Program-made: the position numbers and the translations under genes
In this document: piece after piece, positions 28,114 to 36,574 of the stretch
Numbering within the stretch: position 1 is the first letter of the stretch
Layout: each line of letters starts with the position of its first letter
NCBI GenBank assembly: GCA_002433485.1
Contig: DJIF01000130.1
Span: 47,326 to 111,325 of the forward strand
Length of the DNA: 64,000 nucleotides
Direction of reading: 5' to 3'
From: Deltaproteobacteria bacterium UBA6601
Lineage (GTDB): Bacteria; Myxococcota_A; UBA796; UBA9615
Notes under the pieces: model-generated
What the model was told of the DNA's origin: nothing
The model's database searches: none
What the model saw: the letters and a program-made list of their open reading frames with translations, nothing else

Positions 28114-29834
28114 TTGATGCGGTAGCCACCCATCTCATTGTTAAAAATCCAGGCCACCACATCACCGATCTTAAAGCCGACAGGCAAGTAGGTGCGCCGA
28201 GAGACTGCAGCAGATCCTTTGCGGGTTAGTTCCTCGCGGGCCCGTTCCATTTGGGTGAACCGCTCCTGCCAGCGCCTCATGTTGGCTGGGCGAAGATCGA
28301 TCCAACCGCGCCGCGCCCAGAGGTCCAGGTCTGCCGGACTGTTGATCCTGGCAACTTTGTTCTTACCCTTGATTTCCGGAACCTTGATCACCGGGCCCCG
28401 CAGGAAACGATCGCCATCGGGGAGCAGGATGGGAATGCCAATAGAAACGGCCTGACAAGCTACGGCGGAGCCTTTGAGCCCCTCAGCCAGACGGGTGGCG
28501 ACATGCTCAGCAGCGATGGGCTGGCCGTCTGCGTCGTGGACTGAGTTGAGCAACGAGTCGCCGAATGCGTCTTTCAGCATCCAGGCCTCGAACAGGAGCT
28601 TACTCAACTCCGGCGGCCCGAGGGCTCCCAGGGCAATGGATGGGACGCCATGACTGGCTTCCAGGCGATGGAGGTCTTTCATCGCCACCTGCCTGAGTTG
28701 ACCGGCTCGATACGATGAGGTCATTACCGCGCCATCGAGGGCAGCGATAACGTCATTGCCGGTATTGCCACCGCTGATTTCCATCACGATTCGATCGGCG
28801 ATCTCCTCGGGAGTAACGAACTCCATTTGCTTGAGCGCCGTAATCGCACCGAATTCGCCCTTAGCGAACAGTCCATTCTCACCCGTATTGACGACTGCTA
28901 CCTCAAGATTCTCGCCAGTAGCTTGATAGCGTTCTTCGCTTTCCTTGGTCACCAGTTCACTCAGGCTCGCGCCCGCTACCTCCTGGGGCTTATAGAGCGG
29001 CACTGCAGCGCCGCCATGGCCCGGTATCTCGGTGATCTGCACCGCTCGATAGCCGATCATTGCGGCCGGCTTGATCTCCTTGACTGCTGGCGCCTCTGGA
29101 GTTCTGGCCAACAAAAACAGCAGGCCGGTGTGGGCAAAGGCCACGGCATTTTTGGCCAATAGCGTTCGGCTCGGCCGGTCCTCGCTATGAGTGTAGGGAA
29201 TGTTAAGCCCCATGCCCCCGGTACCCGTGGTTCCTACCTTCACATAGATGGAGGTGTTGGCATCCGTTGTGGCCCGGAACAAGAGCCTCACGTGTCTGAT
29301 GATCTGCGGCATCGCCTGGGCCAGCAAGCCGGTCTCCAAATCCGCAGGCAGGTCCGGGACAGCGCCCAGATCACCGCCATCAGTGAGCCGTCCCAGGTCG
29401 TAGCGCAGCGAAGCGGTGCTGTCGAAAATATCCTGATAGGAAATCCCCGTAGCTGTGTTCACGCAGTCAACGATAGCGTCGGGTGAGTGGCGACGAATGA
29501 TCACGGCGAGGTGATTGCACTGATATGCAGCCTCAAAGTCACCAAAGGTGAAGTCCAACAGCTTCTCGCGGCGGTCCGGGCTGCCGAGTATCTCGCCCCT
29601 GGACATGTGCGCGAACTCAGTGGGGACGAACAGGTTGCCGGCTTCAGGGACCCACTCGACCTCAGGATGCTCGGCGACCAACTCCTTCACCGCAGCTTGA
29701 GACTCCGCCAGCTTCAAAGAGGCGACCACCACCCGCTTTGGCTGCAGCTCCCTGGCGAGCAGACGGCAGGTCGCCATGCCCACGAGGCCTGCGCCCCCGA
29801 ATAGCAGGAAGGTTGAGTTCTGGTGCACGTTCAT
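28110..29834 (-). CDS. Uncharacterised Rossmann-fold NAD(P)-binding protein
   Basis: A 574-residue protein I recognise only at the fold level. The N-terminus STFLLFGGAGLVGMATCRLL is a GxGxxG-type nucleotide-binding motif of the extended SDR/epimerase kind, followed by VVVASLKLAES (strand 2). Further conserved-looking segments are DAIVDCVNTATGISYQD, VKVGTTGTGGMGLNIPYTHS and MEISGGNTGNDVIAALDG. The rest is mixed alpha/beta without transmembrane segments. The length, twice that of a simple SDR, implies an added domain of about 250 residues. It is first in the (-) block leading into the FAD oxidoreductase, MBL hydrolase and purine genes, and divergent from the mla operon across 65 bp. No substrate is proposed. 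Confidence 0.7.
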   Translation of the reverse strand: MNVHQNSTFLLFGGAGLVGMATCRLLARELQPKRVVVASLKLAESQAAVKELVAEHPEVEWVPEAGNLFVPTEFAHMSRGEILGSPDRREKLLDFTFGDFEAAYQCNHLAVIIRRHSPDAIVDCVNTATGISYQDIFDSTASLRYDLGRLTDGGDLGAVPDLPADLETGLLAQAMPQIIRHVRLLFRATTDANTSIYVKVGTTGTGGMGLNIPYTHSEDRPSRTLLAKNAVAFAHTGLLFLLARTPEAPAVKEIKPAAMIGYRAVQITEIPGHGGAAVPLYKPQEVAGASLSELVTKESEERYQATGENLEVAVVNTGENGLFAKGEFGAITALKQMEFVTPEEIADRIVMEISGGNTGNDVIAALDGAVMTSSYRAGQLRQVAMKDLHRLEASHGVPSIALGALGPPELSKLLFEAWMLKDAFGDSLLNSVHDADGQPIAAEHVATRLAEGLKGSAVACQAVSIGIPILLPDGDRFLRGPVIKVPEIKGKNKVARINSPADLDLWARRGWIDLRPANMRRWQERFTQMERAREELTRKGSAAVSRRTYLPVGFKIGDVVAWIFNNEMGGYRIK

Positions 29835-29899
29835 GCTCCCGTTAGGAGGGGGTCGCGACTATACCAGCGCGTAGCTATCCATGTACCCTTGGCAGCGTG

Positions 29900-30673
29900 A
29901 TGTCGTCCCTAAGTTCAGCCTTTTCCTTTCGCTGGCTTCGCTCCCTGGGGGTAGCGAGCTGCCTGCTCGGCGAGGTCGGCGGGGCGCTGCTTCGAAGGTC
30001 AGTCCCACTCCGTGAGGTGACAACTCACGCGGCAACGCTCTGTGGGCGCTGCTTTATCCCGGTCAACATCACCATCTTTCCCTTTGGCGCGGTAATGGGT
30101 TTGCAGGGCATGCAGATTCTGGATTTGTTTTCCGCTCATCGTCTGGTGTCTACCCTGCTTGCCCAGTTCGTGATTCAGGAGCTGGGCCCGGTGCTGGCAG
30201 CGGTACTCGTGGCGGCCCAGGGCGGCTCAAGTTTTGCTGCTGAGCTCGGCACCATGCGCATCAAAGACGAAATCAGCGCGACCGAGGTGATGGCGGTGGA
30301 CCCGATTGCCTGGCACGTCGCCCCCAGGCTACTGGCGATGGCCTTGGTGGTCCCGCTGCTGGTCGTGATCGCAAACTTTTTTGGCATTCTGGGCAGCTAC
30401 ACCGTCGCGGTCGGTCTGTACGATCAGGCGCATGGCGTTTTCATGGCCCATCTGTACGAGAATGTCGGCTCGCTGGATGTGCTGTTGTCGGCGCTTAAAG
30501 GATTGTGCTTTGGGGTCTTGATCGGCCTGATTGCAGTGTGGAAGGGCTTCACTGCTAGCGGTGGCGCCGAGGGTGTGGGCCGCGCCGTCAACGACACAGT
30601 GGTGCAGGCCGTCATGTTCATTTTGGTCTTTAACTATCTGCTGAGTTCGCTGTTCTTTGGCGGTGGCACATGA
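29900..30673 (+). CDS. MlaE-type ABC lipid transporter permease, paralogue 1
   Basis: Membrane subunit of an MCE-type phospholipid transporter. The 257-residue protein contains the MlaE family segments VIQELGPVLAAVLVAAQGGS, AAELGTMRIKDEISA, TEVMAVDPI and the C-terminal VNDTVVQAVMFILVFNYLL, with five to six membrane spans. The ATG at 29900 is preferred to the adjacent GTG at 29897; both have a weak ribosome-binding site. It overlaps the second permease gene by 4 bp (ATGA). Confidence 0.9.
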   Translation: MSSLSSAFSFRWLRSLGVASCLLGEVGGALLRRSVPLREVTTHAATLCGRCFIPVNITIFPFGAVMGLQGMQILDLFSAHRLVSTLLAQFVIQELGPVLAAVLVAAQGGSSFAAELGTMRIKDEISATEVMAVDPIAWHVAPRLLAMALVVPLLVVIANFFGILGSYTVAVGLYDQAHGVFMAHLYENVGSLDVLLSALKGLCFGVLIGLIAVWKGFTASGGAEGVGRAVNDTVVQAVMFILVFNYLLSSLFFGGGT

Positions 30674-31425
30674 GCGCCGGACTCATGTCGGTCTCGGTAC
30701 GGAAGATCGGAGCCTACGCGCTGTTCTGCTGCGATTGCGCAGTCAGCACCCTGCAGCATGGGGTGCGTTGGAACCGCGTCATGGAGGAAGGTCACAAGCT
30801 GGGAGTGAAGGCCTTCCCCGTACTGGCGGTGATGGCGGTCTTTGTGGGGACCAATCTGGCGATCCAGGGCTTTACCGCTTTTCGTCAGTTGGGCGCTGGC
30901 TCGCTGCTGGGGATGTTCGTGGCACTTGCCGGAGTTCGCGAGGTCTGCCCCATTCTTGCGGCGACAATGATTGCCGCTAAAGGCGGCACTGAGATGACCG
31001 CCCAGCTTGCGGTCATGAATACAAAAGAGCAGATCGATGCGCTGGAGGTGATGGCCGTAGACCCGCGCGCTGAGCTGGTTGCCCCATCAGTATTCGCCAT
31101 CATGTTGGTGCTGCCAGCCCTGACCATCATCGCGGTCGCATTCTCCATCGGCGCAGCCTATCTGGTGGCTGTCCACCAACTACATGTCGGCAGCGGAGAT
31201 TTCCTCTATCACTGTCTTGGCAACTTCAGGATCTATGACCTGTGGGTTGGCCTGCTCAAGGCCTGTGTCTTTGGCATCGTGATCGCTTCGGTCTCTGGCT
31301 ACTTCGGCTTCCATTCGGAGCGTGGGCCTGCAGGGGTCGGGCGGTCTACCAATCAAGCGGTGGTAGCGATGTGTGTGGTCTGCGTTTCTCTAAACTTCCT
31401 GCTAAGTGCAATCGCCTATGGCTAG
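30670..31425 (+). CDS. MlaE-type ABC lipid transporter permease, paralogue 2
   Basis: A second, clearly different MlaE permease of 251 residues with GVREVCPILAATMIAAKGGT, QLAVMNTKEQIDALEVMAVD, and the C-terminal VGRSTNQAVVAMCVV. Its conserved cytoplasmic coupling segment matches that of paralogue 1, but overall identity is low, so the two probably assemble as a heterodimer instead of the usual MlaE homodimer. It overlaps the first permease at its start and the ATPase gene by 8 bp at its end. Confidence 0.9.
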   Translation: MSAGLMSVSVRKIGAYALFCCDCAVSTLQHGVRWNRVMEEGHKLGVKAFPVLAVMAVFVGTNLAIQGFTAFRQLGAGSLLGMFVALAGVREVCPILAATMIAAKGGTEMTAQLAVMNTKEQIDALEVMAVDPRAELVAPSVFAIMLVLPALTIIAVAFSIGAAYLVAVHQLHVGSGDFLYHCLGNFRIYDLWVGLLKACVFGIVIASVSGYFGFHSERGPAGVGRSTNQAVVAMCVVCVSLNFLLSAIAYG

Positions 31426-32209
31426 CTTCTCATTTGGTCGAGAGCGGGGTCATCCGATCATCTGCTTCCGCAACGTACGCAAGGCGTTCGGGCCAAAGGT
31501 CGTGCTCGATGGGGTGGACATGGAATTACGCTCCGGCGAGACCTCGGTCATTATTGGCCCCTCGGGCGCTGGAAAGTCGGTCTGCCTGAAGCTGCTCGTG
31601 GGCCTGCTTGAGCCCGACCAAGGCGAGGTCTGGGTCGATGGGGTTCAGGTAAACAGTGCCAATGAAAACGACCTGTATGCGCTTCGCAAGCGTATTGGCA
31701 TGCTGTTTCAGGATGGCGCCTTGTTTGACTCCATGAGCGTAGCCGACAACATTGCCTTCCCGCTTCGTCGCCATACTCGGCTGGGTGAAGATGCGATTCG
31801 AGCCAAAGTCTGTGCGGTGCTGGACCAAGTGGGCCTGCCGGGCGTTGAACAGCAGATGCCGGCAGAATTGAGCGGCGGAATGCGCAAAAGGGTCAGCCTG
31901 GCTCGGGCCATCATCACTGAGCCGCAGATCATTCTGTTTGATGAGCCAAACTCAGGGCTGGACCCGGTTCGTTCCGACGAGATAGACGCCTTGATTCAGC
32001 GGATGAAGGTCGAGCTGGGGATTACCTTTGTGATCATTTCACATGACATCGTAGGGACCTTTCGGGTAGCTGATCATATCGCGATGTTGCACGGCGGAAC
32101 CCTCATCGCCCAGGGGAGCCCGAGCGACCTGCTACGATCTCCTAAGGCGGAGGTCCGCCGCTTTCTGTCCCGCAACCTGGGACTGCCGTCCCTTCCGGAG
32201 AGACCCTAA
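31418..32209 (+). CDS. MlaF-type ABC transporter ATPase
   Basis: Energises the MCE lipid transporter. The 263-residue protein has Walker A IIGPSGAGKSVCLKLLVGL, the Q-loop GMLFQDGALFDSMSV, the signature LSGGMRKRVSLARAI, Walker B IILFDEPNSGLDPV and the switch His in VIISHD. The PNSGLDP variant and the FDSMSV segment are typical of MlaF. The ATG at 31418 lies inside the end of the permease gene; a GTG at 31406 is an alternative. The MCE protein gene starts directly after the stop. Confidence 0.93.
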   Translation: MASFSFGRERGHPIICFRNVRKAFGPKVVLDGVDMELRSGETSVIIGPSGAGKSVCLKLLVGLLEPDQGEVWVDGVQVNSANENDLYALRKRIGMLFQDGALFDSMSVADNIAFPLRRHTRLGEDAIRAKVCAVLDQVGLPGVEQQMPAELSGGMRKRVSLARAIITEPQIILFDEPNSGLDPVRSDEIDALIQRMKVELGITFVIISHDIVGTFRVADHIAMLHGGTLIAQGSPSDLLRSPKAEVRRFLSRNLGLPSLPERP

Positions 32210-33130
32210 GTGACCAGGAATCGCAGCCCAGGGGCAGAACTTCGCGTCGGATTATTGGTCTTGTTGGCGCTCGCCATCTTTGCCTGGCTTAGCGTTGGTG
32301 TAGGAGGGCTGCAGCTCGGGCCGAGCCTCGAAGTCCAGGCGGTGTTTGATGACGCTGCCGGTTTGGTGCCGGACTCGGCGGTGAAGGTTGCTGGGGTTCG
32401 AGTCGGGAGTGTGTTGACCCTTAAGGTGGAGAAGGATCAGGCGGTGGCCACCCTGCGCCTAGACCCCGCGGCCGAGTTACGCCAGGACGTCAGGGCAGAG
32501 ATCCGCGCGCGAAGTCTGTTGGGTGAGAAGTACATCGCCCTTACCCCGATCGGGAGTCAGGCTCCCCTGCTCCAGAGCGGTGACCAGATTGCGGACACCC
32601 GGCCCGGCATTGAAATCGGCAAGCTCGTCTCCCAGTTCGGGCCTCTGCTCGCCAACATCGACCCAGACGACATGGCTCGGCTGGTCCAGAATCTGGGCGA
32701 ATTGACCGCCGGCATGGGCAAAGAGGCGCCAGAGCTGATGACCTCGCTGCGATCGCTCGTCACCAAGCTTGACGGTGCGGCCGAGATGCTGCCGGAAGTT
32801 AAACAGGAATTACCCCTGTTGCTCACCGATCTGCGCCGCCTAAGCTGGAAGCTGGAGCGGTCGCTGCAACGGGCCGACCAGATGGTTGCCAATGCTGACG
32901 TCGCCGCGCAGGCGGTCCCCATCACGACGCAGAAAGTCAACGCCACCCTCGATCAACTCAGCCCAGGACTCGACGACCTGAATCGGGCATTGGAGCAATC
33001 GGATGAGGCCGTTGCCCGCCTCAACAAGGCTCTGACCAAGCTCGACGGCTTTAACGAGGAGTCGCTGCGGCGCTTGCTCAGAGAAGAGGGTGTGCTGGTG
33101 CGGCTGCGCCCCCAGCGCACCAAGAACTGA
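32210..33130 (+). CDS. MlaD/MCE-domain periplasmic lipid-binding protein
   Basis: Substrate-binding ring subunit of the transporter. The 306-residue protein has one N-terminal membrane anchor (about 11-30), an MCE domain at about 36-115 (LEVQAVFDDAAGLVPDSAV, KVAGVRVGSVLTLKV), and a long helical C-terminal region (about 140-300) that in relatives forms a needle or extra helical bundle. The start is a GTG at 32210 with GGAG 9 nt upstream, right after the ATPase stop. No MlaC, MlaA or MlaB gene follows, so any chaperone or outer-membrane partner is elsewhere. Confidence 0.92.
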   Translation: MTRNRSPGAELRVGLLVLLALAIFAWLSVGVGGLQLGPSLEVQAVFDDAAGLVPDSAVKVAGVRVGSVLTLKVEKDQAVATLRLDPAAELRQDVRAEIRARSLLGEKYIALTPIGSQAPLLQSGDQIADTRPGIEIGKLVSQFGPLLANIDPDDMARLVQNLGELTAGMGKEAPELMTSLRSLVTKLDGAAEMLPEVKQELPLLLTDLRRLSWKLERSLQRADQMVANADVAAQAVPITTQKVNATLDQLSPGLDDLNRALEQSDEAVARLNKALTKLDGFNEESLRRLLREEGVLVRLRPQRTKN

Positions 33131-33145
33131 GCGACTGCTTGCCAA

Positions 33146-33661
33146 CTAGGAGGAGTCAGGCTCCGGATCGGCTGGCGCATCTTCTGCCAGTGGTTTGAGC
33201 CTGAAGCTGGCCTGAATCTCTAAACTATGCTCGGTCATCAAGGCGCGCAGGTCGTCGCCTATCTTAAGCTTCTCCAGGTACATCCGGACCTCTCTTGCCA
33301 CCAGCCCGACCAGCTCCTCTCGACCTTTGGCAGTCATCCGTACGGCGCCGGTCAGGAACTCTCGGGGCTTTACCTCTTCACCGGCTTCTCTAAGGCGCCC
33401 AGTCGTCTGATTTACTGCTTCAGCTCCAACCCTTAGCAACCGGGTTGCGAGATCACCGAGGCCACCATCCCGGGCACTGGTTCGGAACTCTTCACCATCT
33501 GCGTGCAGGCTGAACTCAGCTCGAAACGCATCAGACTCCTGGTCTTGCTGGCGGCCTGGGTCACCTTCGGCTGCAGCCCCCCCTGGGCCTTCATGGTCGT
33601 CTTGAGGCGCGGTGTCGCCGGTCGGCTCCGTTGATTCTGGCACTGCCTCGCTGTCGGTCAT
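33146..33661 (-). CDS. Hypothetical protein with acidic N-terminus and helical C-terminus
   Basis: A 171-residue soluble protein I do not recognise. The first 60 residues are acidic and low complexity (repeated Glu, Asp, Pro, Gly). The C-terminal 100 residues look helical and more constrained: LATRLLRVGAEAVNQTTGRL, MTAKGREELVGLVAREVRMY and LMTEHSLEIQASFRLKPL. Overall it resembles phasin- or scaffold-like helical proteins, but I see no diagnostic motif. The ATG at 33661 has AGGA 7 nt upstream and overlaps the preceding cysteine-cluster gene as ATGA. It converges with mlaD, 15 bp between stops. Confidence 0.6.
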   Translation of the reverse strand: MTDSEAVPESTEPTGDTAPQDDHEGPGGAAAEGDPGRQQDQESDAFRAEFSLHADGEEFRTSARDGGLGDLATRLLRVGAEAVNQTTGRLREAGEEVKPREFLTGAVRMTAKGREELVGLVAREVRMYLEKLKIGDDLRALMTEHSLEIQASFRLKPLAEDAPADPEPDSS

Positions 33662-34029
33662 CGCCTCTTCCTTCCGCTGCATGCGGGGTCCTTGCCCTTT
33701 GCTCGGCGCGATCTGCGCGCTTTCTTCCAGTTCCGCGGGTCTTCGCCATCCCAGTCTTCTGCAATGATGTCCTGCAGTTCTTCCACGTAGGAGCAGGACT
33801 CCGGCAGCATGCCTCGCAAGACCGCCGATGGGTCGACCTTGTTACATTGGGGCTCCGCTTCGAAGCGAGCCCCGTAGACCTTACAGTTACGAGTTTCCAG
33901 GTCCAGGTATCGACACGGGACGTCGGTTGAAACCCAGCGACCGCCCACCCATTCACTCTCAAAGCAGCACTCCGCACAGCGATTGCAGAGCTCCTCCCAT
34001 TGATGGTGGGTGTAACTACGTCCCAGCAT
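33658..34029 (-). CDS. YkgJ/YcgN-type cysteine-cluster protein
   Basis: A 123-residue protein with a cysteine pattern of the YkgJ/YcgN (zinc- or iron-chelating CxxCxxCC) family: CNRCAECC, then a single Cys in DVPCRYLD, Cys in ETRNCKVYG and Cys in PQCNKV. A metal- or Fe-S-binding role is inferred from that family. The C-terminus is basic (KKARRSRRAKGK), suggesting nucleic-acid contact. The frame is open up to 34200, but the ATG at 34029 has GAGG 8 nt upstream and a family-like start (MLGRSYTHHQWEELC). The 199 bp between it and the TTG start at 34229 hold no further gene I can see. Confidence 0.72.
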   Translation of the reverse strand: MLGRSYTHHQWEELCNRCAECCFESEWVGGRWVSTDVPCRYLDLETRNCKVYGARFEAEPQCNKVDPSAVLRGMLPESCSYVEELQDIIAEDWDGEDPRNWKKARRSRRAKGKDPACSGRKRR

Positions 34030-34228
34030 CTGAAGAACCTCTAGGCGTGGATGCGAACTTCGGGCAGCACGCGGCATGGGAAAGATCATAACTCGACTAG
34101 ACGTCGGGCAACACCGCGTGCGGACGAAGTGGACCGGTGGCATGAACAGGGAGCAAGGCTTGTGCTTGTGCTTGTAGGCCAGTGCACCCTCTGATACCAA
34201 AGGGCATCTACCGTGCCGAGGAGGCCCC

Positions 34229-36574
34229 TTGACCAGTAAAAATACTGCCAGCGGCTATACGCCACCGGGTTTGCCGGTCCTGTTCTACCTGCCCACCCTG
34301 CTGTTGGTGATTCTGCTGCAAGCTGGATTATCAGGGGTCCTGGTTTGGGGCATCCTTTGCTATCTGGGTGCCGAACGATTCTTCCCTCGCCGCCCCCGCA
34401 GACATCTGGCGGGAGTAGTCTTGAATCTATTCGGCGCGGTCTGCATCATCTTTCTGACCGCAAATGGCGTGCGTCCCTTGGCACTGCTCCTGTTTGTGCC
34501 GGGCATCGTGTTGGCGGGGGTTCCGCCGCTGCTATCTCCTACCGCCCGATCGCGTATTGAGGCCGCTCCCATCAGTTGCGCGATGCTCTCTATGCTGAGT
34601 GTGCTTGGCCTCTACAGTCTGGGCGTCTGGCAAGGTTCTCTGCCGGCGATCAACGACGATTTTCTGTTTGAGTTGCGTCAGGATGAGAGTCCCGAGCCGC
34701 TCAGCGAGGCTGAGCGGCTGGCAGCCATGGCGGTGGTTGATGCGGTCTTAGGTGGCGCCGACCTCGACATCAACAGTCTGCCCGCACGGCTCGGCTCCAA
34801 ACACTACGGAAGAGTTTGGGTGACTTTGTACCGCAATTCGGTAAAGGATCGCTGGTTGCGCGGTGAATCGCCGCCCCACAAGCCCCTTTATGGTCAGATC
34901 GCGTTGGCGGCTCGGAGCGCCATGGAGCAAAGCAAGACTGCGCATGGCTGGCAGCAGGGTGAGGAGTTGCGGGTTCAAATCGACCTTGGCGGACCGGAGA
35001 CTGAGATCCTACCCAACTTGTTGCGTAGCGGCCTGCGCAAGCTTATCGCCAGCTTTACCGGCGGCCGTCCGCACTGGGATCTGTTGGTCTACCGCACGGA
35101 GCCAGGGGTGGTCGGTCTACGCATGAACGGCGATGGTGGTGCTGGGGTGGTTCTGCCCGGCGATGTGACCAGCGACTCGCTGCTCACGCCTCGATCACTC
35201 AAACGGCGCTATCGAACCGACAACTTTGAGGCGGTCTGGAACGAACTCAGTCGCCGAGCTCAGCAGCCCAAGGCAGAGCCGGGCTCCTTGCCATTCTGGA
35301 CCTTCAGAACCTACTCCTTTGTCCGTCCGCTGCCTGCTGAACCGAGAACCGTGGAGCTGTTTCGAGGCAATGTTCTGGGGCCAGAGCAGGTGGACGAGCG
35401 GATCCTTCTTGACGCAATCGACCGCGCAGGCCGTTGGCTGCTCGAGCAGGTGGAGGAAGATGGGCGCTTCGACTACCAATACTTCCCCTCTAGCGACAGT
35501 CACGGCAAGGGCTACAACGAAGTGCGCCATGCAGGTTCCGTATATGGCCTCTTCCACATGGCTGACCTGTGCGCCCAGGAGCCCAGCCTGAGATCTCAGC
35601 GAGACGCCTATTTGAATGCAGGCACCCTTGCTATGGAGCGGGTCTACCGCAACCTGGGAACGCCACCAGGCATGCCGGCAGAACGGGGCTATGTAACCTT
35701 TCTCGAAGGCAAGCGCGGACGTAAGAGCAACTCCGGTTCGCCAGCCTTAACCTTGCTCGGCTTCTTGATGCGTCCCGCGCCCGCAGATGTGAGCTCACCC
35801 GAACTCCAGTCGAAGGTCTGGAAGGAAGGTGATGAGGCGATTATGGAGGGGTTAGCGAAGACGCTGCTGCACATGATCGATGACGACGGCAAGGTCTATC
35901 GATTGTGGAAGGAGGCCCTCGAAGGCGGGGGAGTCGTCAAGGAACCCCTTTACTTTCCTGGCGAGGTGATGCTGGCACTGGCGCGCTACTACGAGAGGAC
36001 CGGAGATGAAGTTTGGCTGGAGGGGGCGCGGTCGATCGGCCGACGCCAGATTCGTCATGCCCGCAAGCCCTGGGTAGTGCCTGATCACTGGGTCATGCAA
36101 GCCCTGGACATTCTGGACCGAACCGACCCCGGTAACGACGAATGGCGCTCCGGCGCATATGCCATGGGAGCCCGGTACGTGCGCGAGCAGTTCCCACCCC
36201 AGCGCCCCCCTTTCTCAGACTACATCGGCGCCTTTCGGCGGGTTCAGGAAGTCCCGAGGACGACCCGTGCGGCGGCTCGCGGTGAGGCCATCGGAGGAGT
36301 GGTCAGAATTGCTTGGCGCGCGGGCCATCCAAGCTGGCAGTGGGAGCGCTCACTTATTGAAGGATCTCGACATCTTATCGAACAAATGTTTACGTCTGAC
36401 AATAGCTATTTCATGGCCAACCCCGCCGAGGCGAAAGGAGCGGTGCGAATGGGCATTGTCGACACCCACTGTCGCATCGACAACAATCAACACGCAGTGG
36501 TCGCCCTAAGCAACGCCTTGACTGCGCTTCGTCATCGCAGGCCCGGCTGGGGCGGTCGCGGAGAGGGCCCTTGA
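34229..36574 (+). CDS. Membrane protein with a C-terminal (alpha/alpha)-barrel glycosidase-like domain
   Basis: A 781-residue protein with about four hydrophobic helices in the first 130 residues. A middle region (about 190-260) weakly resembles an AMMECR1 domain (RVWVTLYRNSVKDRWLRGE, then a helix). A C-terminal domain (about 390-770) has repeated hairpin helices like six-hairpin glycosidases or glucuronyl C5-epimerases: RAGRWLLEQVEEDGRFDYQY, EVRHAGSVYGLFHMADL, YFPGEVMLALARYYERTGD, PDHWVMQALDIL and CRIDNNQHAVVALSNAL. Enzyme activity and substrate are unknown. The TTG start at 34229 is chosen because GAGGAGG lies 4 nt upstream. The stop overlaps the next start (TGATG), so it is coupled to the thioredoxin-octahaem cytochrome. 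Confidence 0.65.
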   Translation: MTSKNTASGYTPPGLPVLFYLPTLLLVILLQAGLSGVLVWGILCYLGAERFFPRRPRRHLAGVVLNLFGAVCIIFLTANGVRPLALLLFVPGIVLAGVPPLLSPTARSRIEAAPISCAMLSMLSVLGLYSLGVWQGSLPAINDDFLFELRQDESPEPLSEAERLAAMAVVDAVLGGADLDINSLPARLGSKHYGRVWVTLYRNSVKDRWLRGESPPHKPLYGQIALAARSAMEQSKTAHGWQQGEELRVQIDLGGPETEILPNLLRSGLRKLIASFTGGRPHWDLLVYRTEPGVVGLRMNGDGGAGVVLPGDVTSDSLLTPRSLKRRYRTDNFEAVWNELSRRAQQPKAEPGSLPFWTFRTYSFVRPLPAEPRTVELFRGNVLGPEQVDERILLDAIDRAGRWLLEQVEEDGRFDYQYFPSSDSHGKGYNEVRHAGSVYGLFHMADLCAQEPSLRSQRDAYLNAGTLAMERVYRNLGTPPGMPAERGYVTFLEGKRGRKSNSGSPALTLLGFLMRPAPADVSSPELQSKVWKEGDEAIMEGLAKTLLHMIDDDGKVYRLWKEALEGGGVVKEPLYFPGEVMLALARYYERTGDEVWLEGARSIGRRQIRHARKPWVVPDHWVMQALDILDRTDPGNDEWRSGAYAMGARYVREQFPPQRPPFSDYIGAFRRVQEVPRTTRAAARGEAIGGVVRIAWRAGHPSWQWERSLIEGSRHLIEQMFTSDNSYFMANPAEAKGAVRMGIVDTHCRIDNNQHAVVALSNALTALRHRRPGWGGRGEGP

